From an uncultured Collinsella sp. (lineage in GTDB: Bacteria > Actinomycetota > Coriobacteriia > Coriobacteriales > Coriobacteriaceae): DNA of 39,288 bases. Location: the NCBI GenBank assembly GCA_902494195.1, contig CABUSH010000021.1, positions 1 through 39,288 on the forward strand. Direction: 5' to 3'. A program made the position numbers and the translations under genes. The first letter of the stretch is position 1. Each line of letters opens with the position of its first letter. Below the pieces are notes generated by a model that had not been told where the DNA came from, did not search any database, and worked only from the letters and a program-made list of their open reading frames with translations. Shown here in pieces: positions 5,951 through 14,549 of the stretch.

Positions 5951-7771
5951 ATGGCAATATCAGCACCAAAATCAAATGACACGAATCTTTCCGATTTGCT
6001 GTTCAGCATACATAAGGGAGAGACACAGCTTCCCGACTTCCAACGCAAATGGACCTGGGACGATAATCGAATTAGAAGCTTGCTCGCAAGTCTTTCGCAA
6101 GGTTATCCAATGGGCGCATTGATGCAACTTGAATATGGTGGCTCGGAGGTTAAATTCAAATATCGCACCATCGAAGGAGCTCCTTCCTCAGAAGCAACAC
6201 CTCGTTATTTAGTTATGGACGGTCAGCAGCGTTTGACTTCGATGTATCGATCCCTGTACGGGAAGGATGCAGTTGCTACAACCAACGACAAACGCGTCGC
6301 CATCTCACGTCTCTATTATCTGGACATGAACACTTGCCTTGATCCGGAAGCTGATAGGTATGACGCCATTGTTTCCGTTCCCGAGGACAGGAGAATTAAG
6401 GAGAATTTCGATCGAGACGTCAAGCTCGACTTATCTACCCGTGAACTCGAATATGAACATGAGATGTACCCTGCAAACATCCTTTTTGACTCCAGCGCTG
6501 CAACGCAATGGCTTCTTGGATACATGGCTTTCCATCAATCATCTCCGGATGCTATGGCCAAGTTCAACAAGTTCCAGCAAGATGTCATCGAGACAATCAC
6601 CTCATATAGACTTCCTGTAATAACCATGGATAAAAGCACGCCGCGCGAGGCTGTTTGCAAGGTATTCGAGAACGTCAATACCGGAGGCGTATCCCTCACC
6701 GTATTCGAGCTCGTTACTGCCACTTTTGCCACATACGAGTTTGACCTCCGGGGCGATTGGGAAGCCAACAAGCGCCGAATCCATGCGCTCGACAAGGACA
6801 TTCGCACCGACGTTACGGAAAGCGTGGACGAAACCGCGTTCCTGACCACAGTGACACTGTTCACGAACTACAAGCGCAAACGCGATGGTTTGAGTGGAGC
6901 CGTTAGCTGCAAAAAGAAAGACGTGCTGGACCTGCGATTCGAGGATTATCAGGCAAACAAGGAAGTCGTCATCGAGGGCTATGAGCTTGCTCGCGAGTTT
7001 TTGCTATCGCAGTCCGTATTTAGGAAGCGCGATCTTCCATACACAACCCAGATCATTCCATTGGCTGCAATTGCAGGCTACGTGGGCTCCAAGCTGTTCA
7101 AAGACCCTAAGAGTCAGAAAATTGTTGCGCGCTGGTTCTGGTGCGGAATCTTCGGTGAGATGTATGGCGGCTCGAACGAAACTCGCTACTGCTATGACAT
7201 CGAGGATGTAGTCGCTGAAATTGAAGGCGCTGAATCCGAGATACGCACCGTGAACAATGCCCACTTCCAATCCACCCGACTTTTGGGACTCCAGTCGAGG
7301 CAATCGGCAGCATATAAGGGAATCATGGCTCTTCTCTATAAGGGTAAGGGTCTAGATTTCATGCGTGGTATATCCATCGATATCGTGAACAGCATGGAAA
7401 CGGCTCCTGATATCCATCACATCTTTCCGCAGAGTTACTGCGAAAAGATGGGGTACGACAGGCAGAAATGGAATTCTGTCATTAATAAGACGCCCCTACT
7501 TCCTGAATCGAATAGAGAAATCGGAGGTGCGGCTCCTAGCGTCTATTCAGTGAAAATCCTCAAGAAGGCTGATATCGAACAAGATGAGCTTCGTAATCGA
7601 ATCGAGTCGAACCTCATCGCATGGGACGCCTTTATTGTGGATGATTTCGACGCTTATTTCAAAGCTCGTGCTATTGCCTTGCTTGATGCGATTGAGCTCG
7701 CTATGGGCAAATCTATCTCCGACAGAAGCACAGAGGAAACGATAAAGAGATTTGGTTGTTCGCTGGAATAA
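5951..7771 (+). CDS. GmrSD-like DUF262/HNH (DUF1524-type) restriction protein
   Basis: 606 residues. The N-terminal DUF262 domain has QLPDFQRKWTWDDNRIRSLL (27-46), V-M-D-G-Q-Q-R-L-T (88-96; the D-G-Q-Q-R is the ParB-like nucleotide-binding/nuclease motif) and FENVNTGGVSLTVFEL in the middle. The C-terminal HNH-type domain has D-I-H-H-I-F-P with His489-His490, then N-K-T-P-L-L-P-E-S-N. This two-domain order is that of GmrSD-type modification-dependent (type IV) restriction enzymes, which use NTP to cut modified phage DNA. Both catalytic blocks look intact. The ATG at 5951 has AGAGG upstream. It follows a dead methyltransferase and precedes a TIR gene 41 bp downstream on the same strand, consistent with a defence operon. 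Which DNA it targets is unknown. Confidence 0.85.
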   Translation: MAISAPKSNDTNLSDLLFSIHKGETQLPDFQRKWTWDDNRIRSLLASLSQGYPMGALMQLEYGGSEVKFKYRTIEGAPSSEATPRYLVMDGQQRLTSMYRSLYGKDAVATTNDKRVAISRLYYLDMNTCLDPEADRYDAIVSVPEDRRIKENFDRDVKLDLSTRELEYEHEMYPANILFDSSAATQWLLGYMAFHQSSPDAMAKFNKFQQDVIETITSYRLPVITMDKSTPREAVCKVFENVNTGGVSLTVFELVTATFATYEFDLRGDWEANKRRIHALDKDIRTDVTESVDETAFLTTVTLFTNYKRKRDGLSGAVSCKKKDVLDLRFEDYQANKEVVIEGYELAREFLLSQSVFRKRDLPYTTQIIPLAAIAGYVGSKLFKDPKSQKIVARWFWCGIFGEMYGGSNETRYCYDIEDVVAEIEGAESEIRTVNNAHFQSTRLLGLQSRQSAAYKGIMALLYKGKGLDFMRGISIDIVNSMETAPDIHHIFPQSYCEKMGYDRQKWNSVINKTPLLPESNREIGGAAPSVYSVKILKKADIEQDELRNRIESNLIAWDAFIVDDFDAYFKARAIALLDAIELAMGKSISDRSTEETIKRFGCSLE

Positions 7772-7812
7772 CAAGTTATTAGAGTTTGTATTATTCACGG
7801 AAAGAAGGCTTG

Positions 7813-8574
7813 ATGACCGATTTCGAAGCTTTGCAGCAGTTATGTAACACAGCCGATCAGTTGTCCAATAGGTATACCAGCGCCAGCTCGCCTGACTTCA
7901 AAGCATGGAAGACGAAAGCCGACAGGCTTTTGATAAGGCGATTCGGCGAAGACAGCTACGAATTCAAGAGCTTTAATAAAATCAGTTATTCTCTGTCTCT
8001 CTTCACTATCAGCACACCTGACTCAGCGTTCGTTGAAGCTTGCACAAGCGGCCTGCGAAAGGCGAAGGCCGTACTTGAAACATACCTCGATGAATTTTCG
8101 GACCAGGAGGAGTCTGCATCGATAACAAACATAGGTGACTTCTCGAAAGTATTCATTGTTCATGGTCATGACGGAGAACTTCGAGAGAGAGTTGCAAGAA
8201 TCATCGAAAGGCAGGGCTTGAAAGCGGTAATTCTAAACGAGCAATCAAACCACGGTCAGACAATCATTGAGAAATTAGAGACAGAAGGAAACGCCGCTGG
8301 TGCCGTATGTCTCTTTACCGCAGACGATGAGGGAAAATCACGTGTTGAACAATTAGCAAGGCCCAGGGCACGACAGAATGTCGTCTTTGAAGCAGGATAC
8401 TTTATCGGTCGGCTGGGCCGAGAGAACGTCACCATCCTCGTAGATAAAGGAATCGAAATCCCCTCCGATCTTCAAGGCGTCGTATATACCGGAACAGATA
8501 ATTGGGAATTCAGACTCCTGAAAGAGTTGAGATCGATGGGATACTCCATTGATCTCAACAAGATGGACTTCTAA
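7813..8574 (+). CDS. TIR-like nucleotide-binding protein (PF10137 type)
   Basis: 253 residues from ATG 7813 (ribosome site GAAAGAAGG, 4 bp spacing). Residues 1-105 are helical with no recognised domain. Residues 112-235 form a TIR-like domain: VFIVHGHDGELRERVARIIE (113-132), then GAVCLFTADDEGK, RARQNVVFEAGYFIGRLGR (185-203) and VTILV. The Glu in N-V-V-F-E (193) is where TIR NADases carry the catalytic glutamate. PF10137 domains occur in Pycsar/CBASS-type effectors and many antiphage operons, where activation depletes NAD+ and stops growth. No cyclase lies nearby, so the N-terminal half or the DUF262 partner may provide sensing; this is inference. GC content is as low as in the preceding gene, so both probably arrived together. 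Confidence 0.8.
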   Translation: MTDFEALQQLCNTADQLSNRYTSASSPDFKAWKTKADRLLIRRFGEDSYEFKSFNKISYSLSLFTISTPDSAFVEACTSGLRKAKAVLETYLDEFSDQEESASITNIGDFSKVFIVHGHDGELRERVARIIERQGLKAVILNEQSNHGQTIIEKLETEGNAAGAVCLFTADDEGKSRVEQLARPRARQNVVFEAGYFIGRLGRENVTILVDKGIEIPSDLQGVVYTGTDNWEFRLLKELRSMGYSIDLNKMDF

Positions 8575-8769
8575 CTAATCCAGTAAGCCATTCTTCGCGC
8601 GATAAACTTTCGCTTCATAATGCGTTCGCCGTTTGATCCAGGAGCAAATCGTGACCCACCGTGGCCCACGAAACCGTCCTGCCCCGCCCCGAAATCTGTG
8701 ACCCAAATTTGACCCCATGGACTCGCGACCATTTTTGAGACTGGATGCAAATGGGACAAACTGCAACAA

Positions 8770-8806
8770 ACTGGAGGCAGTTTTTTAACCATCGAGTGGG
8801 CGTGAG
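8770..8806 (+). repeat. Copy C of the (A/T)-I-E-W-(E/A)-stop 3' end
   Basis: The frame reads W-D-K-L-Q-Q-T-G-G-S-F-L-T-I-E-W-A-TGA. Its end matches the ends at 325, 5077 and 19816 (ATC/ATT GAG TGG with a final Glu or Ala codon and stop), with mostly synonymous differences. Upstream, E-T-G-C-K-W resembles K-T-G-C-N-W of copies A and B in another frame. It is a further scrap of the same repeated element. Confidence 0.4.
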
Positions 8807-8823
8807 CGATATTCGTTGATTTC

Positions 8824-8865
8824 AAGCCTCCGAACTGCGAAAACAGGTCGGGGGCTTCTTATTTT
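8824..8865 (+). terminator. Intrinsic terminator after the defence genes
   Basis: AAGCCTCCGA and TCGGGGGCTT form a 10-bp stem with one T-G pair, followed by CTTATTTT. It lies 250 bp after the TIR gene stop and could end the DUF262-TIR transcript. Confidence 0.6.
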
Positions 8866-9068
8866 GCAACCTCTGTGCAACCTTTGCGGTTTCGCGCCCC
8901 GTGAACAGGGAGCGTAGCACTGTTCACATCTGGGCCGATGTTGGCACCGATCATTGCCCGCGCTGCTTCTGCTTGCGCTTCAGCTTCAGCTTCCGCCGCT
9001 CGAAGCACGTCGCCCGGAGTTCCCCGCCAGAGGAGAGCTGACCGTTCCTTGCGAAACCACGAGACCAG
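8866..9068. other. Gene-poor stretch with shared remnant
   Basis: It contains an inverted repeat GTGAACAG and CTGTTCAC near 8899-8926. A segment at 8932-8990 resembles 5155-5215 (GGCA...CCCGCG-TGCTTCTG-TTGCGC-TCAGC). On the minus strand that segment reads VLRAAEAEAEAQAEAARAMI, an Ala/Glu-rich coiled-coil-like scrap with no start. No intact gene is visible. Confidence 0.4.
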
Positions 9069-9236
9069 CTATATCCGCTTGCTGCGGGCTTGCTTGAGCC
9101 AGTTCCTCTTGAAAGGGCCTATACCTCCGAAGAACTTGTTGTACGTCTCACCGTTCTCCTTGGCTTCGTACTTGATCAAGGCAAGTTCGATAGTGCAGAG
9201 GTAATCCGCCACTTGCTCGAGGCGGTAGTCGGTCAT
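9069..9236 (-). CDS. Small hypothetical protein
   Basis: A 55-residue frame from ATG 9236: MTDYRLEQVADYLCTIELAL then IKYEAKENGETYNKFFGGIG and a basic tail. The composition is protein-like and the frame is open, but there is no good ribosome site. It may be the end of a larger deleted gene. I do not recognise a family. On the opposite strand at about 9270-9420 another coherent stretch (EQKERILATFGDLCCEMEG) ends at TGA without a start, so this area also looks like a patchwork of gene ends. Confidence 0.35.
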   Translation of the reverse strand: MTDYRLEQVADYLCTIELALIKYEAKENGETYNKFFGGIGPFKRNWLKQARSKRI

Positions 9237-9553
9237 CGAGGTCTTGCGGCGTCGGACGACCCCTTTTGAGAGGACCTTGCCCACCGAGCCGTCTCGCCCA
9301 CGGAACAGAAGGAGCGCATCCTCGCGACCTTCGGCGACCTGTGCTGCGAGATGGAGGGCTGCACCATCGTGCAGGGCCCTTTCCAAAGCGAAGTGTCGAG
9401 CCGAAGTGTTGAGCGTCGGCCCTGAATGTTCAATGGCCGTTGTTTTCTGCCCCTCAAGTGGTGGACTTTTCCTCGGGGCTGTTGATTCCCCCACGCGCCC
9501 CCTTCCGTTCTCTGTTCTCCCCTTATACTCCTTGTACGAGGAGGTAAGAAGTC
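9237..9553. other. Upstream region of the LevR-like gene
   Basis: It holds the plus-strand scrap described at 9270-9420, then the leader of the LevR-like gene. A TATACT near 9513 is a possible -10 with a poor -35. The ribosome site is GAGGAGG (about 9539-9545) at 9 bp. CTCCT just before it can pair with AGGAG across a 6-base loop, so start-site access may be structured. Confidence 0.4.
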
Positions 9554-12295
9554 ATGGACAAGACCGCACAGGACAGCTTGGCAAAGAAGCCCGTCGACAT
9601 GAGGGACAGGATTCTCGAGCATCTCGAGGCCCTCACCTCTGCCGTCTCGCTCGACGACCTTGCCCGTCTGTCCACCTCCGACATCGCCGAGACGCTCATC
9701 ATCTCCAGGAGCCTGGCGAGCCAGTACCTCAACGACCTTGTTCGCGCCGGCCTTGTGGTTAAGGTGGCGGGCAGGCCTGTCCGTTATTTTCATCGCCGCG
9801 CGTTCCAGAAGCGTTTTCAGGTAAAGCTCTCTGCAAGCGAGTACGCCTCGCTCGCCGACCTCATCCAGGCGACGGGAATCGCCGATCACCGTGACTTCGC
9901 GCGTGCCGTGGGCTTTGACCTGAGCCTCAGCTCCGTTGTCGAGCAGTGCAAGGCTGCGGTTCAGTACCCTCCGTTTGGCCTGCCCATCCTCTTGAGCGGC
10001 GGCGTGGGTGTCGGCAAGTCTTTCCTTTCTCGTCTTGTGTACGAGTACGGCAAGAACCAGGGCTTGCTGTCCCGCGACTCCTCCTATGTGCGCATCGACT
10101 GCGCCGGGGTCCCGGACGCCGCCTCGTTCAACGGGCTTCTTGACGAGTCGATCGCGAAATCGCGCGGGGGTGTGGTTTTTGTCAACGGCATCGAGGCACT
10201 CTCTCCCTCTGCGATGGAGCACTGCCTTGCGACGGCCCTCGGGCTCGATGCCTCCCAGGATGCGCCGCGCGCTCGCCTCGTTCTTTCGACGACGCTTTCC
10301 GCCGATGATCTGAAGGTTTCCTCGGCCTACAGCAAAATGCCCATCTGTGCCCGTGTCCCCTCACTCAAGGAGCGGACCCCCGAGGAGCGCGAGGATCTCA
10401 TCTTGAGCTTCCTGCGCAGCGAGGGGTGCCGAATCGGTTCTGATGTGAAGATCAGCCGCGGCGCATACCGTTGCCTCGTGAACGCGGACTTTTCCGATAA
10501 CATCGCCGGCTTGCGCGCCTGCGTGACGAACTGCTGCGCCAAAGCGTTCCTCAATCGCGAGGGCGACTACGTCGTCGTTCGCCCGTATCTTCTTCCCAGC
10601 GGGCTCCTCTCCTCCGCGCAGATCGATCAACAGCCCGACGATGGCGTTCTGATCGACGCGTCCCTGGATGCCGCCGAGAGCACAGGGCCGGTCGAGCAGG
10701 CGCTCGATGCCCTGTGCTCTCTCGATGAGCGATTCTGCGCCGGGGAGCTCTCTGTCTCCGAGCTCGTCTCGCAAGCTGTCTCCGCTGTGCGCGGCGTTGA
10801 GGATCACTTGATCTTCGGCCGCGGCGTTACCTCCTCGAGGTCGCGCGCCTTCGAACGCATCGTGGGCGCGGTCCTTGCCGACGCAGGCTCTTCTTATGGC
10901 ATCGAGCTTTCGAGGAAGGTCGCTTTTCTGCTGGCCCAGGAGATTTGCCTGCAGTTGTGGCCGGGCATCGGCCTGGCTAAGCGAAAGTCTGCCCGTGCGG
11001 AGCAAATCTCCCATCTCCTCGGTGCCGTGACCTCCGAATTACCGTTTGCCTCGAGCGTCTCCGATCAGGTCGCCGCAGACGTGGAAGGGGCGCTGGGAAT
11101 CTCGCTCGATCACTTCACGAAGACGCTTCTGACGCTGTGCGTCGCATCGGAGTCTCGCGACGCGAAGGCCCTTCGGACGCTCTGCGTCATCTTGTCCCAC
11201 GGCTACTCAACGGCGACGAGCATCGCCGACGCGGCGAACCGTATGCTCGGCATGCATGTGTACGAGGCGGTCGACATGCCCTACGACCAGCAGCTGAAGG
11301 ACATCGTCGGTCCGCTCCAGCGCCTCGTCGACCGCCATTCCTACTGCACCGGGGTCGTGTTCCTCGTCGACATGGGCTCCTTGGAGGAGGCCTATAAGGC
11401 CCTCGAGAACGTTACCGACTCCACTATCGGCGTGGTGAACAACGTCTCTACCGGTCTTGCGCTCGAGATCGGGGTCGGGCTGCTCGGCGGCAAGTCCATC
11501 GCCGAGGTTCTTGGCGATGCGACCGCCGCGTGCGTGACGCACTGCAAGGTGATCGAGCGCATCAACCGTGAGGACGCCATCGTCTTCTGCTCCGAGTCCG
11601 GGGTCGACGCCGCGGAGAGGATACGCCAGCTCGTCTCGCAGAGCCTCCCGCGCACCATAGGCGCGCGCCTGCTCACGAGGCCCTTCAAGCAGCTTGTCGC
11701 GAACGGGTCGAACGACGCCGTTTTCTCCGAGCACCGCGTCTGCGCCGTCATCGGCACGGGAGACCCCGGGGTCGCCTCCATCCCCTTCGTCGCCCTCGAG
11801 GACATCATGTCGACGGCGTCCGCCTCTAAGGTCGATGCCGTGTTCGGCAGGTGGCTTGACGCTTCCGAGCTCTCTTCTTTCCACGAGAAGCTGCTCTCGA
11901 ACATGACGCTGCAGAACGTCATCCGCTCCATCACCATCCTCGACCCGGAGCGGCTATTCCATGAGATCGAGAGCGCCGTGCACGAGCTTCAGCGCAGGAC
12001 AGGCGAGAAGATCGGCAGCAACGCCATCATTGGGCTCTACGTCCACCTCTGCTGTCTCGTCGAGCGCCTTGTTACCAGAAACCCCATTGAGACCTACGTT
12101 GGCCAGGACCGCTTCGAGGAGGAGCGTGCCGATTTCATCGAGTCCTTCAGGCAGAGCTTCTCGAGCATCTCGACGCGCTATCGCGTAGAGGTTCCCGTAA
12201 GCGAGATCGCATATGTCTTCGACTACATAAGCGTGAGCGCCGCCCCGGCGCGAGAAGAGCGCCTCGGCTCCTCGGACCTCCTGCTCGACGAGTGA
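9554..12295 (+). CDS. LevR-like PTS operon regulator lacking sigma-54 activator residues
   Basis: 913 residues in the LevR order: winged helix (about 15-90), AAA+ domain (about 120-340), degenerate first PRD (about 385-540), EIIA-Man-like domain with CVILSHGYSTATS (His549), further PTS-like segment, and a C-terminal PRD with GLYVHLCCLVERL (His831). In true LevR proteins the AAA+ domain contacts sigma-54 through a GAFTGA loop. Here Walker A GGVGVGKS (149-156) is intact, but the segment between it and Walker B is shortened with no GAFTGA. Walker B reads GGVVFVNGIEAL (205-216), with Asn-Gly in place of the acidic pair. ATP hydrolysis and sigma-54 contact are therefore unlikely. PTS-dependent phosphorylation of the His residues probably still sets activity. 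It precedes the PTS genes by 123 bp on the same strand and is their likely regulator. Confidence 0.85.
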   Translation: MDKTAQDSLAKKPVDMRDRILEHLEALTSAVSLDDLARLSTSDIAETLIISRSLASQYLNDLVRAGLVVKVAGRPVRYFHRRAFQKRFQVKLSASEYASLADLIQATGIADHRDFARAVGFDLSLSSVVEQCKAAVQYPPFGLPILLSGGVGVGKSFLSRLVYEYGKNQGLLSRDSSYVRIDCAGVPDAASFNGLLDESIAKSRGGVVFVNGIEALSPSAMEHCLATALGLDASQDAPRARLVLSTTLSADDLKVSSAYSKMPICARVPSLKERTPEEREDLILSFLRSEGCRIGSDVKISRGAYRCLVNADFSDNIAGLRACVTNCCAKAFLNREGDYVVVRPYLLPSGLLSSAQIDQQPDDGVLIDASLDAAESTGPVEQALDALCSLDERFCAGELSVSELVSQAVSAVRGVEDHLIFGRGVTSSRSRAFERIVGAVLADAGSSYGIELSRKVAFLLAQEICLQLWPGIGLAKRKSARAEQISHLLGAVTSELPFASSVSDQVAADVEGALGISLDHFTKTLLTLCVASESRDAKALRTLCVILSHGYSTATSIADAANRMLGMHVYEAVDMPYDQQLKDIVGPLQRLVDRHSYCTGVVFLVDMGSLEEAYKALENVTDSTIGVVNNVSTGLALEIGVGLLGGKSIAEVLGDATAACVTHCKVIERINREDAIVFCSESGVDAAERIRQLVSQSLPRTIGARLLTRPFKQLVANGSNDAVFSEHRVCAVIGTGDPGVASIPFVALEDIMSTASASKVDAVFGRWLDASELSSFHEKLLSNMTLQNVIRSITILDPERLFHEIESAVHELQRRTGEKIGSNAIIGLYVHLCCLVERLVTRNPIETYVGQDRFEEERADFIESFRQSFSSISTRYRVEVPVSEIAYVFDYISVSAAPAREERLGSSDLLLDE

Positions 12296-12353
12296 CCTTC
12301 CCCGCGCCGCCGCAAGCTGACTGCGCGTCCTCAATAATCCGATAACCCCTTGC

Positions 12354-12378
12354 CCGGCGCGAATCCGGATAGCGCCGA
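12354..12378 (+). promoter_or_regulatory. Hairpin in the leader of the PTS genes
   Basis: CGGCGC pairs with GCGCCG across an 11-base loop, about 40 bp before the IIB start. It has no T-tract. I found no TGGC-N-TTGC (-24/-12) sigma-54 promoter in 12296-12418, in line with the loss of GAFTGA in the regulator. A clear sigma-70 promoter was not seen either, so the genes may be read from the regulator transcript. Confidence 0.3.
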
Positions 12379-12418
12379 GGCAGTACCGAACGTAAAACTT
12401 CATTTGATAGGAGCAAAC

Positions 12419-12892
12419 ATGAGTGTTGTTATGGCACGAATCGACAATCGCCTGCTTCACGGCATCATCGTGACGCAGTGGGCCCCGGTGTCGGGCGCGA
12501 CCCGAGTCATGGTCATCGACGACAAGGTCGCCGGCGACGAGGTCCTGAAGTCCACTATGAGGATGGCGCGCCCCGCGGGCATGGCCGTCTCGATCATCTC
12601 CGAGCAGACCGCGCTCAAGAACTTCGCGGCGGGCAAGTACGACCGCGAGAAGGTCTTTGTCATCGCCAAGGAGCCCGAGACGATCCTTCACCTGGTCGAG
12701 TCGGGCATCGAGCTCCCGTCGCTGATCGTCGGCGGCTCGCTCGTCAAGGAGGGCGGCGTCCAGCTCACCCAGCGCGCCTATGCCTCCGCCGAGAACGTCC
12801 AGAGCTACAAGGCGCTCATCGCCCGCGGCGTCAAGGTGACGGCACAGTTCGTGCCCGCCGACAAGCCCGTCTCCGTCGCCGACCTCATCTAA
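12419..12892 (+). CDS. PTS mannose/fructose/sorbose-family component IIB
   Basis: 157 residues of the PTSIIB-sorbose family. It has the N-terminal active-site block ARIDNRLLHGIIVTQW, in which His14 accepts the phosphate from IIA and passes it to the sugar. Cytoplasmic. The ATG at 12419 has AGGAG at 5 bp. It is the first gene of a IIB-IIC-IID-IIA set, with 9 bp to IIC. Length is normal for a stand-alone IIB. The regulator upstream is of the LevR class, and a GH172 enzyme and a fructokinase follow, so the likely substrate is fructose or a fructose-containing saccharide, rather than mannose; this is inference. Confidence 0.92.
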   Translation: MSVVMARIDNRLLHGIIVTQWAPVSGATRVMVIDDKVAGDEVLKSTMRMARPAGMAVSIISEQTALKNFAAGKYDREKVFVIAKEPETILHLVESGIELPSLIVGGSLVKEGGVQLTQRAYASAENVQSYKALIARGVKVTAQFVPADKPVSVADLI

Positions 12893-12901
12893 GGAGGGAT
12901 C

Positions 12902-13687
12902 ATGGTCAACTTCACTATCCTGCAGGTCGTCCTTTTGACCCTGCTGGCCTTCATCAAGCACGTGGACTACTACGGCATCCCGATGATCTTCGTCAACTAT
13001 GCCGTCTTCTGGGGCCTTATCACCGGCGTCGTCATGGGCGACTGGCAGACCGGCCTCGTCATCGGCGGCACCATCCAGCTCATGCAGCTCGGCGTCGCGG
13101 GCTTCGGCGGCTCGTCGATTCCCGACTACGGCACGATGGCCATCATCGCCACCGCCTACGGCGTGACCCTGGGCGCGGACACGGGCCTCGCCATCGGCCT
13201 GCCGGTCGGCATGCTCGGCATCCAGCTCGACGTCATCGTCAAGATCCTCAACGGCTTCGTTGTCGAGAAGTCCCAGAAGTTCTGCAACGAGGGTAAGTTC
13301 AATCAGATGAACGCCATCCTGTGGGTCTGCCCCGCGCTCTTCGGCCTGTGCGCCGCCCTGCCCGTCTTTGTCTCCGTGACGCTCGGCCAGCCCGCCGTCA
13401 ACTGGCTCCTCGAGGTCATGCCTCAGTGGTTCCTCTCCGGCCTCACCCTCGCCGGCAAGATGCTCCCGGCCATCGGTATCGCCATGCTGCTCCGCTACAT
13501 GCCCACCGGCAAGTACTTCCAGTACCTGCTCGTCGGCTTCTTCCTCTCGGCCTTCCTGAACGTGCCCATCATCGGCGCCGCCATCGTCGGCGTTGCCCTC
13601 GCGATCGCGTTCTACCAGCGTGCCGAGAGGGACACCGAGCTCGCCGCCCACGCTTCCGCAGACGCCTTCATCGGAGAGGATGAGTAA
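12902..13687 (+). CDS. PTS mannose-family permease component IIC
   Basis: 261 residues, strongly hydrophobic, of the EII-Sor family (IIC). It has the glycine-rich block VMGDWQTGLVIGGTIQLMQL and then GVAGFGGSSIPDYGTMAIIA, the family signature near the substrate site. Together with IID it forms the membrane channel that moves the sugar while IIB phosphorylates it. The ribosome site is AAGGAGGG at 3 bp. The stop is 2 bp from the IID start, so the two are translationally coupled. Confidence 0.92.
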   Translation: MVNFTILQVVLLTLLAFIKHVDYYGIPMIFVNYAVFWGLITGVVMGDWQTGLVIGGTIQLMQLGVAGFGGSSIPDYGTMAIIATAYGVTLGADTGLAIGLPVGMLGIQLDVIVKILNGFVVEKSQKFCNEGKFNQMNAILWVCPALFGLCAALPVFVSVTLGQPAVNWLLEVMPQWFLSGLTLAGKMLPAIGIAMLLRYMPTGKYFQYLLVGFFLSAFLNVPIIGAAIVGVALAIAFYQRAERDTELAAHASADAFIGEDE

Positions 13688-13689
13688 CC

Positions 13690-14523
13690 ATGGAAAACGA
13701 GAACATCACCGCCGTCGCCGAGGGCAAGCCCTCCGGCTACAAGGTCACCAAGAAGGATCTGCGCAACGCGAACTGGCGCTGGCTCATGAGCGTGTGCACC
13801 TTCAACTACCAGACCCAGCAGGGCGCCTCAGTCGCCTACGCCCTCTCGCCGGTCCTGAGGAAGATCTACACGAACGACGAGGACTATAAGCAAGCGCTCA
13901 ACAACCACTTCCGCTACTACAATACCCAGCCTTGGCTCGCCGCCATCATCCTTGGCGCCTGCGTGGCCATGGAGGAACGCGACGGCCTAGCGGCGGCGGA
14001 CGCCGTCCAAGACCTGAAGATCGGCACCATGGGACCGCTCGCCGGCGTCGGCGACTCCCTGCTCATGACCATGATCCCGACCATCATGGGCTCCATCGCC
14101 GCCTACATGGCCATCGAGGGCAACCCCGTGGGAGCCGGCATCTGGTTCGCGCTCATCCTGGCCATCTTCTGGGTCCGCATGCACGCCCTCGAGTTCGGCT
14201 ACAAGCAGGGCGTGAAGCTCGTCACCGACTTCAGCGAGAAGCTTCCCAACCTCACTGCCGCCGCCTCCGTGCTCGGCCTCACCGTGGTCGGCTGCCTCAT
14301 CGCCTCGGTCATCGGCGTCACCTGCCCGATTAGCTTCAGCTTCGGCGACGTCTCGATGGAGATTCAGCCGCTGCTCGACAAGATCCTGCCTGCCATGATC
14401 CCCGCCGCCATCACGGGAAGCGCGTATTACCTTCTTACCAAGAAGAACGCGAGCATGACGGCCCTCATCCTCGTGGTGATCGTCCTCGCGATGGTCGCCT
14501 CCGCCGCCGGCATCCTTGCCTAG
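13690..14523 (+). CDS. PTS mannose-family permease component IID
   Basis: 277 residues of the EIID-AGA family: a soluble N-terminal part with NANWRWLMSVCTFNYQTQQG, the conserved LKIGTMGPLAGVGDSLL, and hydrophobic segments at the C-terminus. It is the membrane partner of IIC. The start ATG 13690 lies 2 bp past the IIC stop, with GGAGAGGATGAG serving as ribosome site inside the IIC end. Length is typical. Confidence 0.92.
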   Translation: MENENITAVAEGKPSGYKVTKKDLRNANWRWLMSVCTFNYQTQQGASVAYALSPVLRKIYTNDEDYKQALNNHFRYYNTQPWLAAIILGACVAMEERDGLAAADAVQDLKIGTMGPLAGVGDSLLMTMIPTIMGSIAAYMAIEGNPVGAGIWFALILAIFWVRMHALEFGYKQGVKLVTDFSEKLPNLTAAASVLGLTVVGCLIASVIGVTCPISFSFGDVSMEIQPLLDKILPAMIPAAITGSAYYLLTKKNASMTALILVVIVLAMVASAAGILA

Positions 14524-14549
14524 CTTCGACCCAAGAGATTGGTGAATCA

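Noticed and set aside
12296..12418. Possible sigma-54 promoter before the PTS genes
   Set aside because: No GG-N10-GC element of the -24/-12 type with the usual flanks was found.
11954..13651. 565-codon open frame on the minus strand
   Set aside because: It is antisense to the LevR-like gene and PTS IIB/IIC, Asp/Glu/Arg/Gly-rich with no motifs or ribosome site.
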